Shown: one piece after another, positions 11,530 through 21,584 of the stretch
How the letters are laid out: every line of letters starts with the position of its first letter
Position numbering within the stretch: the first letter of the stretch is position 1
From: Vibrio sp. Hep-1b-8
Lineage (GTDB): Bacteria > Pseudomonadota > Gammaproteobacteria > Enterobacterales > Vibrionaceae
Length of the DNA stretch: 50,601 nucleotides
Assembly (NCBI RefSeq): GCF_006124995.1
Contig: NZ_QEWN01000141.1
Span: 1 to 50,601, forward strand
Direction: 5' to 3'
The notes under the pieces: model-generated
Told to the model about the DNA's origin: nothing
The model's input: only the letters and a program-made list of their open reading frames with translations
Database searches by the model: none
Position numbers and translations under genes: made by a program

Positions 11530-12723
11530 GTGCAGACGGCAACCTCAACCAACCCAACCAAGCAACAGCTAATGCTTCTTACATTACTTGTTCTGTTTAG
11601 CCCCTTGGCTATTGATATTTATCTGCCTGCACTGCCATTAATTTCGTCAACGTTCCACGTGGAACATGCGTTAGCGCAAGATACGATTACTTGGTTCTTG
11701 TTTGCTATGGGCGTCGGTCAGCTATTTGCAGGTCCCTTAGCGGACAAACTAGGACGTCGAACTGTTGCATTGGGAGGAGTAAGCATCTATGCGGTCAGTG
11801 CTTTATTGGCGTGGAGCGCTCAAAATATCGAGTGGATGCTGGTCTCTCGTTTGCTACAAGGCTTAGGCGCGTGTGCGACATCGGTAGCAGCCTTTGCAAC
11901 AGTTCGCGACATCTTTGGTCCACAAAAAAGTGGCAAAATGATTAGTTACTTAAATGGTGCAATCTGCTTTATCCCTGCGCTTGCCCCGATACTCGGTAGT
12001 TGGTTAACACAGCAGTTTGGTTGGCGATCGAATTTTAGCTTTATGGCCGGCTTTGCGGCAGTCGTATTGGTGATGCTATGGATTGGGTTAAAAGAGACGA
12101 ACCCGCAAATAAGTAAAGAGCCGGTATTCAAACTCAATCGCTATCTTGATGTTGTGCGTTCACCGTCATTCTTGTTTCACGCAACTCTGTGTATGTTAGC
12201 GATGGCGGTCATTCTCGGCTATGTAACATCGGCACCCGTAGTACTGATGGAGAATCTTGGCCTTAGTATGAATGAGTTCACCATGTGGTTTGGTATTAAT
12301 GCGGCAATCAATATTGTGGCCTGTATGAGTGCGCCAAAATTCATGGATAGATTTGGAACGCATATGGCACTGACAGTCGGCATTGTAACTTTGGCAATTG
12401 CTGGTGTGGTGGTGATGCTTCTGCAAGGTCAAGCGACAGCGATGGCGTTTATGCTACCAATCTTTATGTCTTCGATTGGTTTTGCATGGATTCTTGGCGC
12501 GGCCGCTGGTAAAGCGCTTGCCCCATTTGGCGATAAAGCGGGTACAGCAGCAGCACTGCTAGGGCTTTTTCAAATGAGTGGTTCGGGTTTAGTCGTCGGT
12601 ACCGTACAGCGCCTAGGTATGGAACCACAAATTATGATCGCAACCTTAATGCTTATAGTCACACCTGCACTTGCTATTCTATGGTCTAGAACTGGCCGTT
12701 ACTGGCACCATGCGGTGGCGTAA
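11530..12723 (+). CDS. Bcr/CflA-family multidrug efflux MFS transporter
   Basis: A 397-residue inner-membrane proton antiporter with 12 predicted helices. The MFS motif A is ADKLGRRTVALGG after helix 2, and FSPLAIDIYLPALP in helix 1 is the Bcr/CflA signature; DIFGPQKSGKMISYLNGAICFIPALAPILGSWL follows the motif-C pattern. The start is GTG at 11530 with GCGGAG upstream. The substrate is not predictable; relatives export bicyclomycin, chloramphenicol or sulfonamides. Divergent from the LysR gene. Codons in the loop after helix 1 (TFHVEHA) contain a parS-like palindrome. Confidence 0.92.
   Translation: MQTATSTNPTKQQLMLLTLLVLFSPLAIDIYLPALPLISSTFHVEHALAQDTITWFLFAMGVGQLFAGPLADKLGRRTVALGGVSIYAVSALLAWSAQNIEWMLVSRLLQGLGACATSVAAFATVRDIFGPQKSGKMISYLNGAICFIPALAPILGSWLTQQFGWRSNFSFMAGFAAVVLVMLWIGLKETNPQISKEPVFKLNRYLDVVRSPSFLFHATLCMLAMAVILGYVTSAPVVLMENLGLSMNEFTMWFGINAAINIVACMSAPKFMDRFGTHMALTVGIVTLAIAGVVVMLLQGQATAMAFMLPIFMSSIGFAWILGAAAGKALAPFGDKAGTAAALLGLFQMSGSGLVVGTVQRLGMEPQIMIATLMLIVTPALAILWSRTGRYWHHAVA
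11651..11666 (+). promoter_or_regulatory. parS: Probable third parS site inside the MFS gene
   Basis: CGTTCCACGTGGAACA contains the 14-base perfect palindrome GTTCCACGTGGAAC. This is the parS variant known from Pseudomonas, and it differs from the exact sites here at three positions (the symmetric T/A pair inside and the first base). It is 3.2 kb from the second exact site, so it extends the cluster. Confidence 0.7.
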
Positions 12724-12807
12724 TCTTACGAGATGCGCTTTGATAATTAAATGAAACGTTGTATATTTGTGCTTCTTTATATCGGTATGTGTGGATAAAT
12801 CGCTACG

Positions 12808-13092
12808 ATGTCAATGACAACCTATGAGATGGCTCGAGTTCTGGAACAATTGGAAGATTCTCCAGAAAAAATAATGTTTGGTAAATTGTTGAGTGAATTG
12901 GGCAACCAAAGTGGCGAGCGCATCCGTAGTGCGGCGAAACAGGTTCCGCTTCCTATTCTTCGAGATATGGTGTACCAGTTTCAACAGGTGATTGAATCAC
13001 GCAAAGGTGAGCAGGTCGAATCACTGGCTAAACAGATTGCAGATCAAGGTATTTCTGTTGAAGACCTTAAAAGTTACCTTGCCTCAAAGTAA
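12808..13092 (+). CDS. Conserved-looking small protein of unknown function
   Basis: I do not recognise this 94-residue protein. It is soluble, predicted mostly helical, mildly charged, without cysteine or a signal peptide, and ends in a segment QIADQGISVEDLKSYLASK that looks like a short helical hairpin. The ribosome site before the ATG is weak; a second ATG two codons later is possible. It stands alone between the MFS gene and convergent asnC, with which it shares a terminator. Confidence 0.7.
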   Translation: MSMTTYEMARVLEQLEDSPEKIMFGKLLSELGNQSGERIRSAAKQVPLPILRDMVYQFQQVIESRKGEQVESLAKQIADQGISVEDLKSYLASK

Positions 13093-13110
13093 TAAGATCA
13101 AAAATTGATA

Positions 13111-13134
13111 AAACTCGCTTCGGCGAGTTTTTTT
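13111..13134. terminator. Bidirectional terminator between the small gene and asnC
   Basis: The stem AAACTCGC / GCGAGTTT with loop TTCG is followed by T on the plus side and, reading the other strand, by A/T-rich sequence. It sits at the convergent ends of both genes; its 3' T run touches the asnC stop codon. Confidence 0.85.
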
Positions 13135-13597
13135 ATGGGTTAACGTTTCGATTGATTGGGTTTTGTAGCGAGATCAAAGTCTCGGTAGATTGAACTTCAT
13201 CAATGGCTTGTAGCTTATCAATCAGAACATACTGCAACTCTTCAATAGAGCGGCACATTAATTTTACGAAAATGTTGTAGGCACCTGTGGTGTAGTACGC
13301 TTCAACCACTTCTTCTAACGCATTCAGTTTTTCAAGTGCGGAGTGATAATCTCGAGCCGCATTAAGATTGATACCGATAAAACAACACACGTCATACCCC
13401 AACTTTTTGGTATCAACGATTACTTCGGTTCCTTGTATGATATCAGCCGATTTCATCTTCTCGATACGCACGTGAATGGTTGCAGGGCTTACTTCAAACT
13501 GCTTGGCCATTTCCGCATAAGGAGTACGTGCATCTTCCATAAGGGTTTTTAGGATTGCCTTATCTAGATCATCCAGTTTGATGTTGTTAGCCTGCAT
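13133..13597 (-). CDS. asnC: Lrp/AsnC-family regulator AsnC
   Basis: A 154-residue feast/famine regulator, nearly collinear with E. coli AsnC, which senses asparagine. The helix-turn-helix covers residues 20-50 (PYAEMAKQFEVSPATIHVRIEKMK), followed by the RAM effector domain with GYDVCCFIGI, YYTTGAYNIFVKLMCRS and TETLISLQNPI. In E. coli it stands next to its target asnA; here neither neighbour is asnA, so it acts at a distance or mainly on itself. AAGGAG precedes the ATG. Confidence 0.9.
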   Translation of the reverse strand: MQANNIKLDDLDKAILKTLMEDARTPYAEMAKQFEVSPATIHVRIEKMKSADIIQGTEVIVDTKKLGYDVCCFIGINLNAARDYHSALEKLNALEEVVEAYYTTGAYNIFVKLMCRSIEELQYVLIDKLQAIDEVQSTETLISLQNPINRNVNP

Positions 13598-13678
13598 GTA
13601 ACTCCTTGTAATTCACGTAAATGTTACGACCTTAGTACAAACCATCACCAGTGGTGATACAATAGTAGATATAATTTT

Positions 13679-16266
13679 TTGGTTCTGAGACACATTTTAG
13701 TGCGTTTTTGTCTATTCCTTCTAGCGATAATTTTGAGTTCGTTTTCCCAAGCGCATGATCAAGACGTGCTGGTTGTGCATTCATACCACCAGGGCTTTTT
13801 TTGGACTGACGCTTTTCAAAGTGGTTTAGACAGCCAATTGAAGGGCTCTAGCATCCCAATACGGGTTCTCTACCTCGATAGCAAGCGTATACAAAGTGAT
13901 ACTTACTTTGAACGTTTGTACCAACTGTACAAAACCAAATTCGAACAAAGACATTTAGAGCGATCATTGTTAGTGATAACAACGCATTAGCATTAATGAA
14001 TCGACTAGCCAGTGAATTAGGCGATATACCGGTTATTTTTGGTGGTATCAACAACTACACCCCGAATCTCCATGAGAACCTAAATGCGACAGGGATTGCT
14101 GAAGATATCGACATCTATAGCAACATCTCTCTCATCGAGCGAATTCAACCACAAGTAAAGCTCATTCATATCGTTAGTGATCACTCGGTCAGCGGCGCTG
14201 GGATTCGAAAACAGGTTGGGATGTTTCTTGCTAATTACCCCCATTATCGAGATCGAATTGTTTCCTACATTCCAGACACTTATGAGCAGCTTCTTGAACA
14301 TGTGTCTAAGTTAAATCGCCGAGATAGCATTCTCTTCTCGATATATGATCGTGAGATTGACGGCCGACTTGTCGCAGAGCACGACAAATGGAAACGACTT
14401 AATGAGGTATCAAAAGCGCCAATTTATATGGTGCACGATCTTGCACTGGGCTATGGTGCCGTTGGGGGCGTGGTTCAAAGTGGCTTTCTGCATGGACAAC
14501 AAGCGGCCAACCTTTTAGTTGGCGCCTTAAATAGCCCTGCTGAGCCTTTGCCAAGCGTCAAATTGGGTACTCCTGACATCAAGCTTGACTACCAAGCGAT
14601 GATGAAATGGGGTTTGACCAAAGTTATCATTTTATCGGTGTTTTAGACGCTGACGGTTGCATTACATCGAGCAATAGTAAGCTTCAGGAGCTTCTATACC
14701 ATCAGGACTTTAGTGTCGATAGACCTATTTGGCAGCACCGACATTGGGAAGCAGAGGCAGCAAAGCAGTTACAGCAGTTTTTCAGGCAAACATCCAATGA
14801 CTCTGTTGCGCAGTTTGAAGCTGAGATTTGGCATGCTGAACATGGTTCTATGGTTTTGGAAGTCGCGCTTAAACCTATTCCTTCTCCCCAAGGAGGCAAA
14901 CAATTTTTACTTGAAGCTCGTGATATAACGACAAGGAAAATCACCGAAGAACGTCTTTATCAAAGAGAAGCGAATCTAAGTCACTACTATGATCAGCAAC
15001 CAGTAATGATGTTGACGTTGGATGAGCAGAATCGTGTTCAACAAGTTAACCAATTTGCCGAACAACTGCTTGGCTATAAGTCGGATCAGATTTTGGGTCA
15101 TCGTCTAAGAGAATTCTATTTTAATCAGGATGAACTCATTCCTAGACAAGTATTATTGCAACCTAAGCAGGCGATAAAGGGCGTGTGGCGACGTGATATC
15201 GAATATCGACATGCCGACGGTCATACCGTCTGGGTTAGGGAAAATATTAGACCCTTGGTTGAATCTGGACACATTCTGATTGTCGGGGAAGATGTAACTG
15301 AAACGCGCACATTGTCAGAACAGCTTCAGTATCAAGCGCAACATGATTTGCTTACTGGAACCTACAGCCGCAACTATTTTGAGAGAGAACTAGGGCTCTG
15401 AGTGAAGTAGCAAGTTATACCCGCACTCATGCCATGCTGTACATCGATCTCGATCAGCTCAAAGTTCTCAATGATACTGCTGGACATGAGGCTGGTGACG
15501 CAGCAATTCAGTTTTGTGCCAGCATGTTGGAAGAGGTATTACCATACAACAGCATCTTGGCTCGTATGGGAGGAGATGAGTTTGCTATCTTGCTAAGGAA
15601 TTGCGTCGTCGGGAGCAGGAAATGGAGAGCGTCAATCTGGTTCATGAAGCGTTGGCGAACCAGCGCATCGAACTGTTTGCCCAGCGAATACTTGATAAAC
15701 AGGTTGTGACACAAGCACTAGATTGGCTGTCAGCGCACCCTGAAGCACTCAAGGAACTCGGTACCTGTGCGATCAATCTTTCTGGTCACTCAATGGGCAA
15801 CAAAGAGTTTATCGCTTTCTTGCTGGATAAACTGACGCAATCAGATGTGCCTTGCGACAAAATCTGCTTAGAGATCACCGAAACCGCCGCCATGAGTAAT
15901 ATGAATCAAGCGATAGAGTTTTTTACGCAGTTAAAAGCTTTGGGTTGCCAAATCGCTCTCGATGACTTTGGCTCAGGTCTATCGTCATTCGGATATCTGA
16001 AGAAGCTACCCGTCGATATCGTCAAGATTGACGGAATATTTGTTCGAGATATCGATGTGAATGAAATGGACCACCTAATGGTGCGTTCGATCAATGATTT
16101 GGCGCGTCAGATGGGCAAAAAAACGGTTGCTGAATTTGTCGAGAATACCCACATCATTGAACAACTTATGGAGTTGGGCGTAGATTATGCTCAGGGATAC
16201 ATCATTGGCAAACCTAAGCCACTGCGGGAGTTAGTGGAAGAGCTAATGGCGATAGAGAAAACTTAG
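13679..16266 (+). pseudogene. Decayed sensor protein: ABC-substrate-binding / PAS / GGDEF / EAL
   Basis: One ancestral cyclic-di-GMP protein is spread over three frames. Piece 1 (13679-13990): signal peptide and start of a periplasmic substrate-binding-like domain (VLVVHSYHQGFFWTDAFQ). Piece 2 (to ~14622): the rest of that domain. Piece 3 (to 15401): PAS domains and the GGDEF start (HDLLTGTYSRNYFE). Piece 4: GGDEF core with MGGDEFAILL at ~15570-15600. Piece 5 (from ~15592): EAL C-terminal half (AINLSGHSM, LDDFGSGLSSFGYLKKLPVDIVKIDG). Frame breaks are near 13975, 14622, 15393 and 15595. The second half of GGDEF and the front part of EAL, including the E-x-L motif, are missing. No function is likely as a whole. 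Confidence 0.88.
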
Positions 16267-16274
16267 TACCGTTA

Positions 16275-17108
16275 TTGAAAATCCAGTACACTGCGCACTC
16301 TTATCGTAACAACATTTTGGAGCACTTCGTGCAACTACAACTTCAATGCGAAGACCAGACTCAAACTGAGCGGTTTGTAGAGCTTACTCAACGCTGGGGA
16401 TTGACTCACAGTGATGACTGTCCGTTTGCTTTAGTTCTGACTGAGCATCGGCTTGAGTTGCGTAAACTCGATGAGCCCAAACTTGGTGCGATATATGTGG
16501 ATTTAGCGGGTGGTGCAGTGGCACACCGACGTAAGTTTGGTGGTGGTAAGGGGCAAGCTATTGCTAAAGCCGCAGGATTAAACAAAGGCAGTACACCAAC
16601 CGTACTTGATGGTACCGCTGGCCTTGGCCGCGATGCGTTTGTATTGGCGTCATTAGGCTGTAAGGTTCAAATGGTTGAGCGTCATCCGGTTGTCGCAGCG
16701 CTCCTAGATGATGGCCTTGAGCGAGCTAAGCAAGACTCGGAAATCGGCGATTGGGTCAGTGAACGTATGTCATTACTTCATGCTTCGAGCCATGATGCTC
16801 TTGAACAATTGGCGGCTGATCCTAACTTTGTTAAACCTGACGTGGTGTATTTGGATCCCATGTATCCTCACCCAGAAAACAAAAAAAAGAGTGCACTGGT
16901 AAAAAAAGAGATGAGAGTTTTTCAGTCTCTAGTTGGGGCAGACCTCGACGCTGATGGTTTATTAGAACCTGCCTTAGCCCTTGCAGCTAAAAGGGTTGTA
17001 GTGAAAAGACCGGACTACGCAAACTGGCTGAATGATAAGAAACCAGCGATGGCGATTGAAACGAAAAAGAACCGATTTGATGTTTATGTCAATGCATCAA
17101 TGACTTAG
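16275..17108 (+). CDS. rsmJ: 16S rRNA (guanine-N2)-methyltransferase RsmJ
   Basis: Methylates G1516 of 16S rRNA using S-adenosylmethionine. Strong collinearity with E. coli RsmJ (YhiQ): [38 protein letters not shown] motif [19 protein letters not shown] (residues ~113-130), [41 protein letters not shown] and VVVKRPDYA. It is about 27 residues longer than E. coli. The start is an inferred TTG at 16275 (MKIQ, like the family's MKI); no strong ribosome site is visible, and the pseudogene ends eight bases upstream, so the original leader may have been altered. Confidence 0.93.
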   Translation: MKIQYTAHSYRNNILEHFVQLQLQCEDQTQTERFVELTQRWGLTHSDDCPFALVLTEHRLELRKLDEPKLGAIYVDLAGGAVAHRRKFGGGKGQAIAKAAGLNKGSTPTVLDGTAGLGRDAFVLASLGCKVQMVERHPVVAALLDDGLERAKQDSEIGDWVSERMSLLHASSHDALEQLAADPNFVKPDVVYLDPMYPHPENKKKSALVKKEMRVFQSLVGADLDADGLLEPALALAAKRVVVKRPDYANWLNDKKPAMAIETKKNRFDVYVNASMT

Positions 17109-17208
17109 CGAACGCTGTTTTAATTCTGCGATGTTTGCGCTTGCTTATTATTGATTAAATGGTTATATCTTACTAAGAATTATTCGTATTATTAGCTGGG
17201 GTGGTGGC

Positions 17209-17778
17209 GTGACTAAACGTCTTTGTAAGATGAACCGTAAACAAATCGCTGATAGCTTAGGTGAAATTCACCGCTTGGTAAGCGATACCAAGTATGTCTG
17301 CCGTTCATGTGCTCGATCTTCATCATCGAAAGCCTCGCTTTGTAAACCAGCGGCAATTCCTCCGAAATCTTGTCAAAATCAGCCAGTTGAGCAACAAAAA
17401 AACTGTGCTTTACTTGCCGAAGCTTTGCCGAAGACACCTAAAGTTATCCCTTCACCAGACAAGGCTCAAGCGATTAGAAAGGTTGTTGAGCGTGTCAAAG
17501 AGAAGGTAGCACAACCTCAACCATCAATACTCAATCAGCAAACGGAAGTTATGTTGCCCAAACTGGGTGATTTACCTAGTAAGCGAGTAATTAAACGCGC
17601 GAAGAAAACACTCAAAAAATACTACAAGCAACAAAAGAAGCTGCTTAAGTTGGCCAAGAAGCAACAAAAACTGCTCAAAAAGCAGCAAAAGCTTGAGACA
17701 AAATTGCCGAATACGTTGGTCTTAGCGGCAACCATTTCGGAAATGCGGGATGTCGTAAGTGGCTCTAACATCCACTAA
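17209..17778 (+). CDS. Lysine-rich protein of unknown function with N-terminal cysteines
   Basis: I do not recognise this 189-residue protein. It starts with GTG after GGGGTGGTG. Cys31-x2-Cys34 with Cys45 and Cys54 could bind metal. The middle is Pro/Gln-rich and disordered-looking (40-120). Residues ~125-167 are a very basic, Lys/Gln-rich helix with repeated KKQQKLLK-like units, likely coiled coil or nucleic-acid contacting. No signal peptide or membrane segment. It is a single gene between rsmJ and a convergent transporter, followed by a strong terminator. Confidence 0.75.
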   Translation: MTKRLCKMNRKQIADSLGEIHRLVSDTKYVCRSCARSSSSKASLCKPAAIPPKSCQNQPVEQQKNCALLAEALPKTPKVIPSPDKAQAIRKVVERVKEKVAQPQPSILNQQTEVMLPKLGDLPSKRVIKRAKKTLKKYYKQQKKLLKLAKKQQKLLKKQQKLETKLPNTLVLAATISEMRDVVSGSNIH

Positions 17779-17787
17779 ATGAACAAT

Positions 17788-17820
17788 AAAAAACGCTCTC
17801 CAACAAGGAGAGCGTTTTTT
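17788..17820. terminator. Bidirectional terminator
   Basis: AAAAAACGCTCTCC / GGAGAGCGTTTTTT around the loop AACAA forms a long perfect stem with A and T runs on both sides, between the Lys-rich protein gene and the convergent EamA gene. Confidence 0.93.
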
Positions 17821-17843
17821 ATGTACGAGGCATTATAAAGAGA

Positions 17844-18725
17844 TCACTCTAGCGCTTGATGACTTTGCTGCACTTTTCTCTTTACCCAAGTTTCATTGAC
17901 CCACAATGAAAGCAAAATGATCGCACCGCCAATAGTGAGTTGAGTGACATCAACATCTCTGTTCCAAATAACGATGTTAACGATAAGACCTGCCGGTACG
18001 AGGGCATTATTCATGATCGCAAGAGCGCCAGCATTGACCATGGTTGCGCCTTTATTCCAAGCAAAATAGCCAAGACCTGAAGCAATAAGACCCAAGTAAA
18101 TCAAGACTCCCCACTGCGTGTTAGTTGTCGGCATTTTTTCGATATTACCCATAAGAGCAAAAGCGACAGTTGCAACGCATAATGCCCCTAGATAGAAGTA
18201 ACCAAAGATGGTGTGTTGAGGAAGTTCTACCTGATATTTTTCCATTAGGTACTTGTAGCCAACCTGTCCAATGGCGAAACAGATATTCGCCCCTTGCACG
18301 ACCAAGAAACCAACAACAAAATTCTCATTTACGCCAGCAAACTTAATAAAAGCAGCTCCAGCAACGGCGATAACGGCAGTCACGAGATACCATGGAGAGA
18401 AGCGTCTCTTCAGGAGATCGTAAATGATAGTCACGTAAATAGGAGTGAAGACAGTAAACAGCAGTACTTCTGGTACAGAGAGTAACAAGAAAGATTGATA
18501 GTAGAAGCAATACATCAGGCCGAGCTGGAAGCCGCCGATGACCATTAGACGAACGATTAGGCCTTTGTCGACACCTCTAAATCGTAAGAATGGCAAGAAG
18601 ACGAGACTGGCCAGTGCCACTCGCATCAATACAGAAAACCAAGAATCAACCTGACCAGCAAGATAGACGCCGATCAGGCTAAAAGAGAAAGCCCACAATA
18701 AAGTGACCGCGGATAAATACCCCAT
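17844..18725 (-). CDS. EamA/DMT-family transporter
   Basis: A 293-residue inner-membrane protein with ten predicted helices formed by two EamA repeats (residues ~1-135 and ~145-280). It belongs to the drug/metabolite transporter superfamily, in the group annotated as carboxylate/amino acid/amine transporters. Typical positions are LLWAFSFSLIGVYLAG at the start of repeat one and YLGLIASGLGYFAWNKGATMVNAGALAIMNNALVPAGLIV in repeat two. Substrate unknown. Single gene, convergent with the Lys-rich protein gene and 56 bases downstream of uspA in the same direction. Confidence 0.9.
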   Translation of the reverse strand: MGYLSAVTLLWAFSFSLIGVYLAGQVDSWFSVLMRVALASLVFLPFLRFRGVDKGLIVRLMVIGGFQLGLMYCFYYQSFLLLSVPEVLLFTVFTPIYVTIIYDLLKRRFSPWYLVTAVIAVAGAAFIKFAGVNENFVVGFLVVQGANICFAIGQVGYKYLMEKYQVELPQHTIFGYFYLGALCVATVAFALMGNIEKMPTTNTQWGVLIYLGLIASGLGYFAWNKGATMVNAGALAIMNNALVPAGLIVNIVIWNRDVDVTQLTIGGAIILLSLWVNETWVKRKVQQSHQALE

Positions 18726-18781
18726 AACTAAGACTCATTATCAAAAATTATCGAGCAGTTTATACCAATATTTACTATCAA

Positions 18782-19207
18782 TCAGTCTTTAAGTGGTACT
18801 ACCAACATATCAACAGGAGAACAGTTGATTAGCTGACGAGTTGAAGAGAGCAGTTTGCTCCAGAAGTCTTGGTGATGACCACAGACCACTAGGTCAATAT
18901 TAAACTCATTGATTGTATCGCACAGCTCATTACTCAAATCACCACTGCCGACCAAGGTATGCTTAATCGGGTAATTGGCGTGTTCTGCCAGCTCTTGAAG
19001 TTGTTTTTGAGACGCTTCGATTGCCTGATGTTGAGTCTCTGCTAGGTTGATATCAATTAAGCCTGTGTAGAGCTCTGCGTAGTTCACATCGATATGGATA
19101 AATGAAACTACAGCATCAAGAGACTTGGCCAGAGATACCGCTTTATCGACCAAAAGCTTGCTATCTTCCGAGAGATCAATAGCGACCAAAATATGTTGAT
19201 AACTCAT
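18782..19207 (-). CDS. uspA: Universal stress protein A
   Basis: A 141-residue cytoplasmic UspA, collinear with E. coli Usp[79 protein letters not shown]. It belongs to the UspA type without the ATP-binding GxxGxnG motif. Divergent from ftnA; uspB follows ftnA, so both stress genes stay linked here as in enterics. AAGGAG precedes the start. Induced in E. coli by growth arrest. Confidence 0.96.
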   Translation of the reverse strand: MSYQHILVAIDLSEDSKLLVDKAVSLAKSLDAVVSFIHIDVNYAELYTGLIDINLAETQHQAIEASQKQLQELAEHANYPIKHTLVGSGDLSNELCDTINEFNIDLVVCGHHQDFWSKLLSSTRQLINCSPVDMLVVPLKD

Positions 19208-19363
19208 AGTGCTATCTCCTTGTAAGGGTGTTGATTAAAGATTAGCACCTCAGATTGATAAATTTTGTAGGAGTGATCTCAGATCCACATTTGCTAAGCA
19301 AAGTGTTAAGGTGATGAACATGATATAGTCAATTTAACTTCATAGACTTAGTAGGAGTGGTAC

Positions 19364-19891
19364 ATGCTTTCTCAAGCAATGGTTGATCAATTGAATGAGC
19401 AAATTAATCTCGAATTTTTCTCATCCAATCTATACTTACAAATGAGTGCTTGGTGTGAAGACAAAGGATTCGAAGGTGCGGCTGAATTTTTACGTAAGCA
19501 CGCTGTAGAAGAAATGGAGCACATGCAACGTCTTTTCACTTACGTAAGTGAAACAGGATCAATGCCGATTCTGGGTGCTATTGAAGCACCTAAGCACGAG
19601 TTCAATAGCCTAGGAGATGTATTCCGCGAGACTTTTGAGCATGAGCAAATGATTACTGAAAAAATCAATAAGCTCGCTCATCTTGCGTTTACATCACAAG
19701 ACTATTCAACGTTCAACTTCTTGCAGTGGTACGTGGCTGAGCAGCACGAGGAAGAGAAGTTATTTAAAGGGATTTTAGATAAGTTAGATCTTGTTGGTGA
19801 AGATGGTAAAGCGCTGTTCTTTATTGATAAAGATTTAGCGGCTTTGGCAAAAGAAGGTTCATCTTCAATAATGGATGCCCCTGCTGAGTAA
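19364..19891 (+). CDS. ftnA: Non-haem ferritin FtnA
   Basis: Iron-storage ferritin, 175 residues, strongly similar to E. coli FtnA (165). Ferroxidase-centre ligands are visible: Glu17 in NEQINLEFF, Glu50 and His53 in [12 protein letters not shown], Glu94 in FEHEQMI, and the [12 protein letters not shown] segment (Glu near 130). It forms 24-mer shells in the cytosol. AGGAG lies before the ATG. Single gene between uspA and uspB; 19208-19363 holds both divergent promoters. Confidence 0.96.
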   Translation: MLSQAMVDQLNEQINLEFFSSNLYLQMSAWCEDKGFEGAAEFLRKHAVEEMEHMQRLFTYVSETGSMPILGAIEAPKHEFNSLGDVFRETFEHEQMITEKINKLAHLAFTSQDYSTFNFLQWYVAEQHEEEKLFKGILDKLDLVGEDGKALFFIDKDLAALAKEGSSSIMDAPAE

Positions 19892-19960
19892 TCGGCGAAA
19901 GACACTCTAGTTTAGGTCGTCTTTTTCTCTGGGCATTTTAGAAGATGTAGGGAGGAAAAG

Positions 19961-20284
19961 ATGATCAATGCAGACACAATTCTATTTGCATTATTGATGG
20001 TGACGCTGGTGAACATGGTTCGCTATCTTACCGCGCTGCGCTCACTCATTTACATTATGCGAGAGGCTCATCCTTTGCTTTACCAGCAAGTGGATGGCAA
20101 CGGCTTCTTTACTACCCACGGTAATGTCACTAAGCAAGTTCGCTTATTTCACTACCTTAAGAGTAAAGAGTATCATCATCACCATGATGAAGTGTTTACT
20201 GGCAAGTGTGACCGCGTCAGAGAGCTGTTTATCCTGTCGACCTCTTTACTTGCTGTGACACTATTGGCGGCGATGATTCTCTGA
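19961..20284 (+). CDS. uspB: Universal stress protein B
   Basis: A 107-residue membrane protein with two helices (about 5-25 and 88-106) and a soluble middle. It matches E. coli UspB (111): [46 protein letters not shown]. In E. coli it is RpoS-dependent and affects ethanol tolerance; molecular function unknown. GGGAGG stands before the ATG. Confidence 0.93.
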   Translation: MINADTILFALLMVTLVNMVRYLTALRSLIYIMREAHPLLYQQVDGNGFFTTHGNVTKQVRLFHYLKSKEYHHHHDEVFTGKCDRVRELFILSTSLLAVTLLAAMIL

Positions 20285-20337
20285 GTGTTGAATTGGCATT
20301 CAATGTAAATACCGCTAGAATAACCGTTAAAATTGCT

Positions 20338-20369
20338 AAGGATGTGCATTACGCACATCCTTTTTTATT
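20338..20369 (+). terminator. Intrinsic terminator after uspB
   Basis: AAGGATGTGC / GCACATCCTT with a short loop and TTTTTTATT. It lies directly before the flavoprotein gene, separating the two units. Confidence 0.85.
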
Positions 20370-20390
20370 GGTTTTAATGAGTAGTTATTC

Positions 20391-21584
20391 ATGACGGAAA
20401 AGTTTGACGTTGTCATCATCGGAGCTGGCGCTGCGGGGCTAATGTGTGCGGCGGAAGCTGGGAAACGTGGCCGTAAGACACTAGTGCTCGATCATGCTAA
20501 AAAGCCAGGTCGTAAAATTCTTATTGCTGGTGGTGGTCGATGTAATTTTACTAATTACGATGTGTCAGCGAATAACTACCTGTGCCAAAACCCTCACTTC
20601 GTTAAATCGGCATTATCTCAATATACCAATTGGGATTTTATTTCCATGGTCAGCAAACATGGTATTGAGTTTGAAGAGCGCGATCATGGTCAGCTATTTT
20701 GCGTTGGTGACTACACGTCAAAAGACATAGTGAAAATGCTGCTTGCTGAATGCGATTTACCATCGATTACACAACGTTATCAGCAAGATGTTCACCAAAT
20801 TGAGAAAACCGAGCATGGTTTTGTATTGCATGCCAACACCAATGTGATTGAGTGCCAATCGTTAGTTATTGCAACGGGCGGACTTTCTATGCCTAAGCTG
20901 GGCGCGACACCATTTGGATACAAGATTGCGGAACAGTTTGGTCTAGAGGTCATCTCAACCACAGCAGGTCTTGTGCCGTTTACTCTGCACAAAGAAGATA
21001 AAGAAGCATTTGCTGAGTTATCTGGAATTGCTGTTCCTGCTGAGATCACTGCTCAAGATGGCACAATGTTCAAGGAAGCGCTGCTATTTACTCACCGTGG
21101 ATTGTCAGGTCCTTCGGTACTACAGATCTCGTCATTCTGGAAGGCAGGAGAAAAGGTGACGATTAACCTAGTGCCTGAAGCTGATATTGATGAACTGCTA
21201 CAACGCTCACTTGAGAAGCACCCAAATCAGACACTGAAGAATACTCTGGCGAAGGTGTTACCTAAGCGCTTAGTTGAAGTACTCATCGATAGAAAAGTAC
21301 TGCAAGATAAGCCGCTTAAACAATTTAACACCAAGCAACTTGGTGAGATCACCCATACCTTGGAAAACTGGCAGGTAATGCCTAATGGAACTGAAGGCTA
21401 TCGAACCGCAGAAGTGACTCTGGGTGGCGTGGACACTAATCATCTTTCTTCAAAAACAATGGAGTGTAAGCAAATCAAAGGCTTGTACTTTATTGGCGAA
21501 GTAATGGATGTAACAGGGTGGCTCGGCGGCTATAACTTCCAGTGGTGCTGGAGCTCGGGCTTTGTGGCGGGTCAGTGGGTGTGA
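20391..21584 (+). CDS. NAD(P)/FAD-dependent oxidoreductase (YhiN/HI0933 family)
   Basis: A 397-residue flavoprotein of the HI0933-like family. The FAD dinucleotide-binding motif GAGAAGLMCAAEAGKRG is at residues 11-27, followed by KPGRKILIAGGGRCNFTN, which is diagnostic. LVIATGGLSMPKLGATPFGYKIA and the C-terminal GGYNFQWCWSSGFVAG complete the pattern. The E. coli homologue yhiN also sits near uspA/uspB. The substrate is not established. Confidence 0.93.
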   Translation: MTEKFDVVIIGAGAAGLMCAAEAGKRGRKTLVLDHAKKPGRKILIAGGGRCNFTNYDVSANNYLCQNPHFVKSALSQYTNWDFISMVSKHGIEFEERDHGQLFCVGDYTSKDIVKMLLAECDLPSITQRYQQDVHQIEKTEHGFVLHANTNVIECQSLVIATGGLSMPKLGATPFGYKIAEQFGLEVISTTAGLVPFTLHKEDKEAFAELSGIAVPAEITAQDGTMFKEALLFTHRGLSGPSVLQISSFWKAGEKVTINLVPEADIDELLQRSLEKHPNQTLKNTLAKVLPKRLVEVLIDRKVLQDKPLKQFNTKQLGEITHTLENWQVMPNGTEGYRTAEVTLGGVDTNHLSSKTMECKQIKGLYFIGEVMDVTGWLGGYNFQWCWSSGFVAGQWV

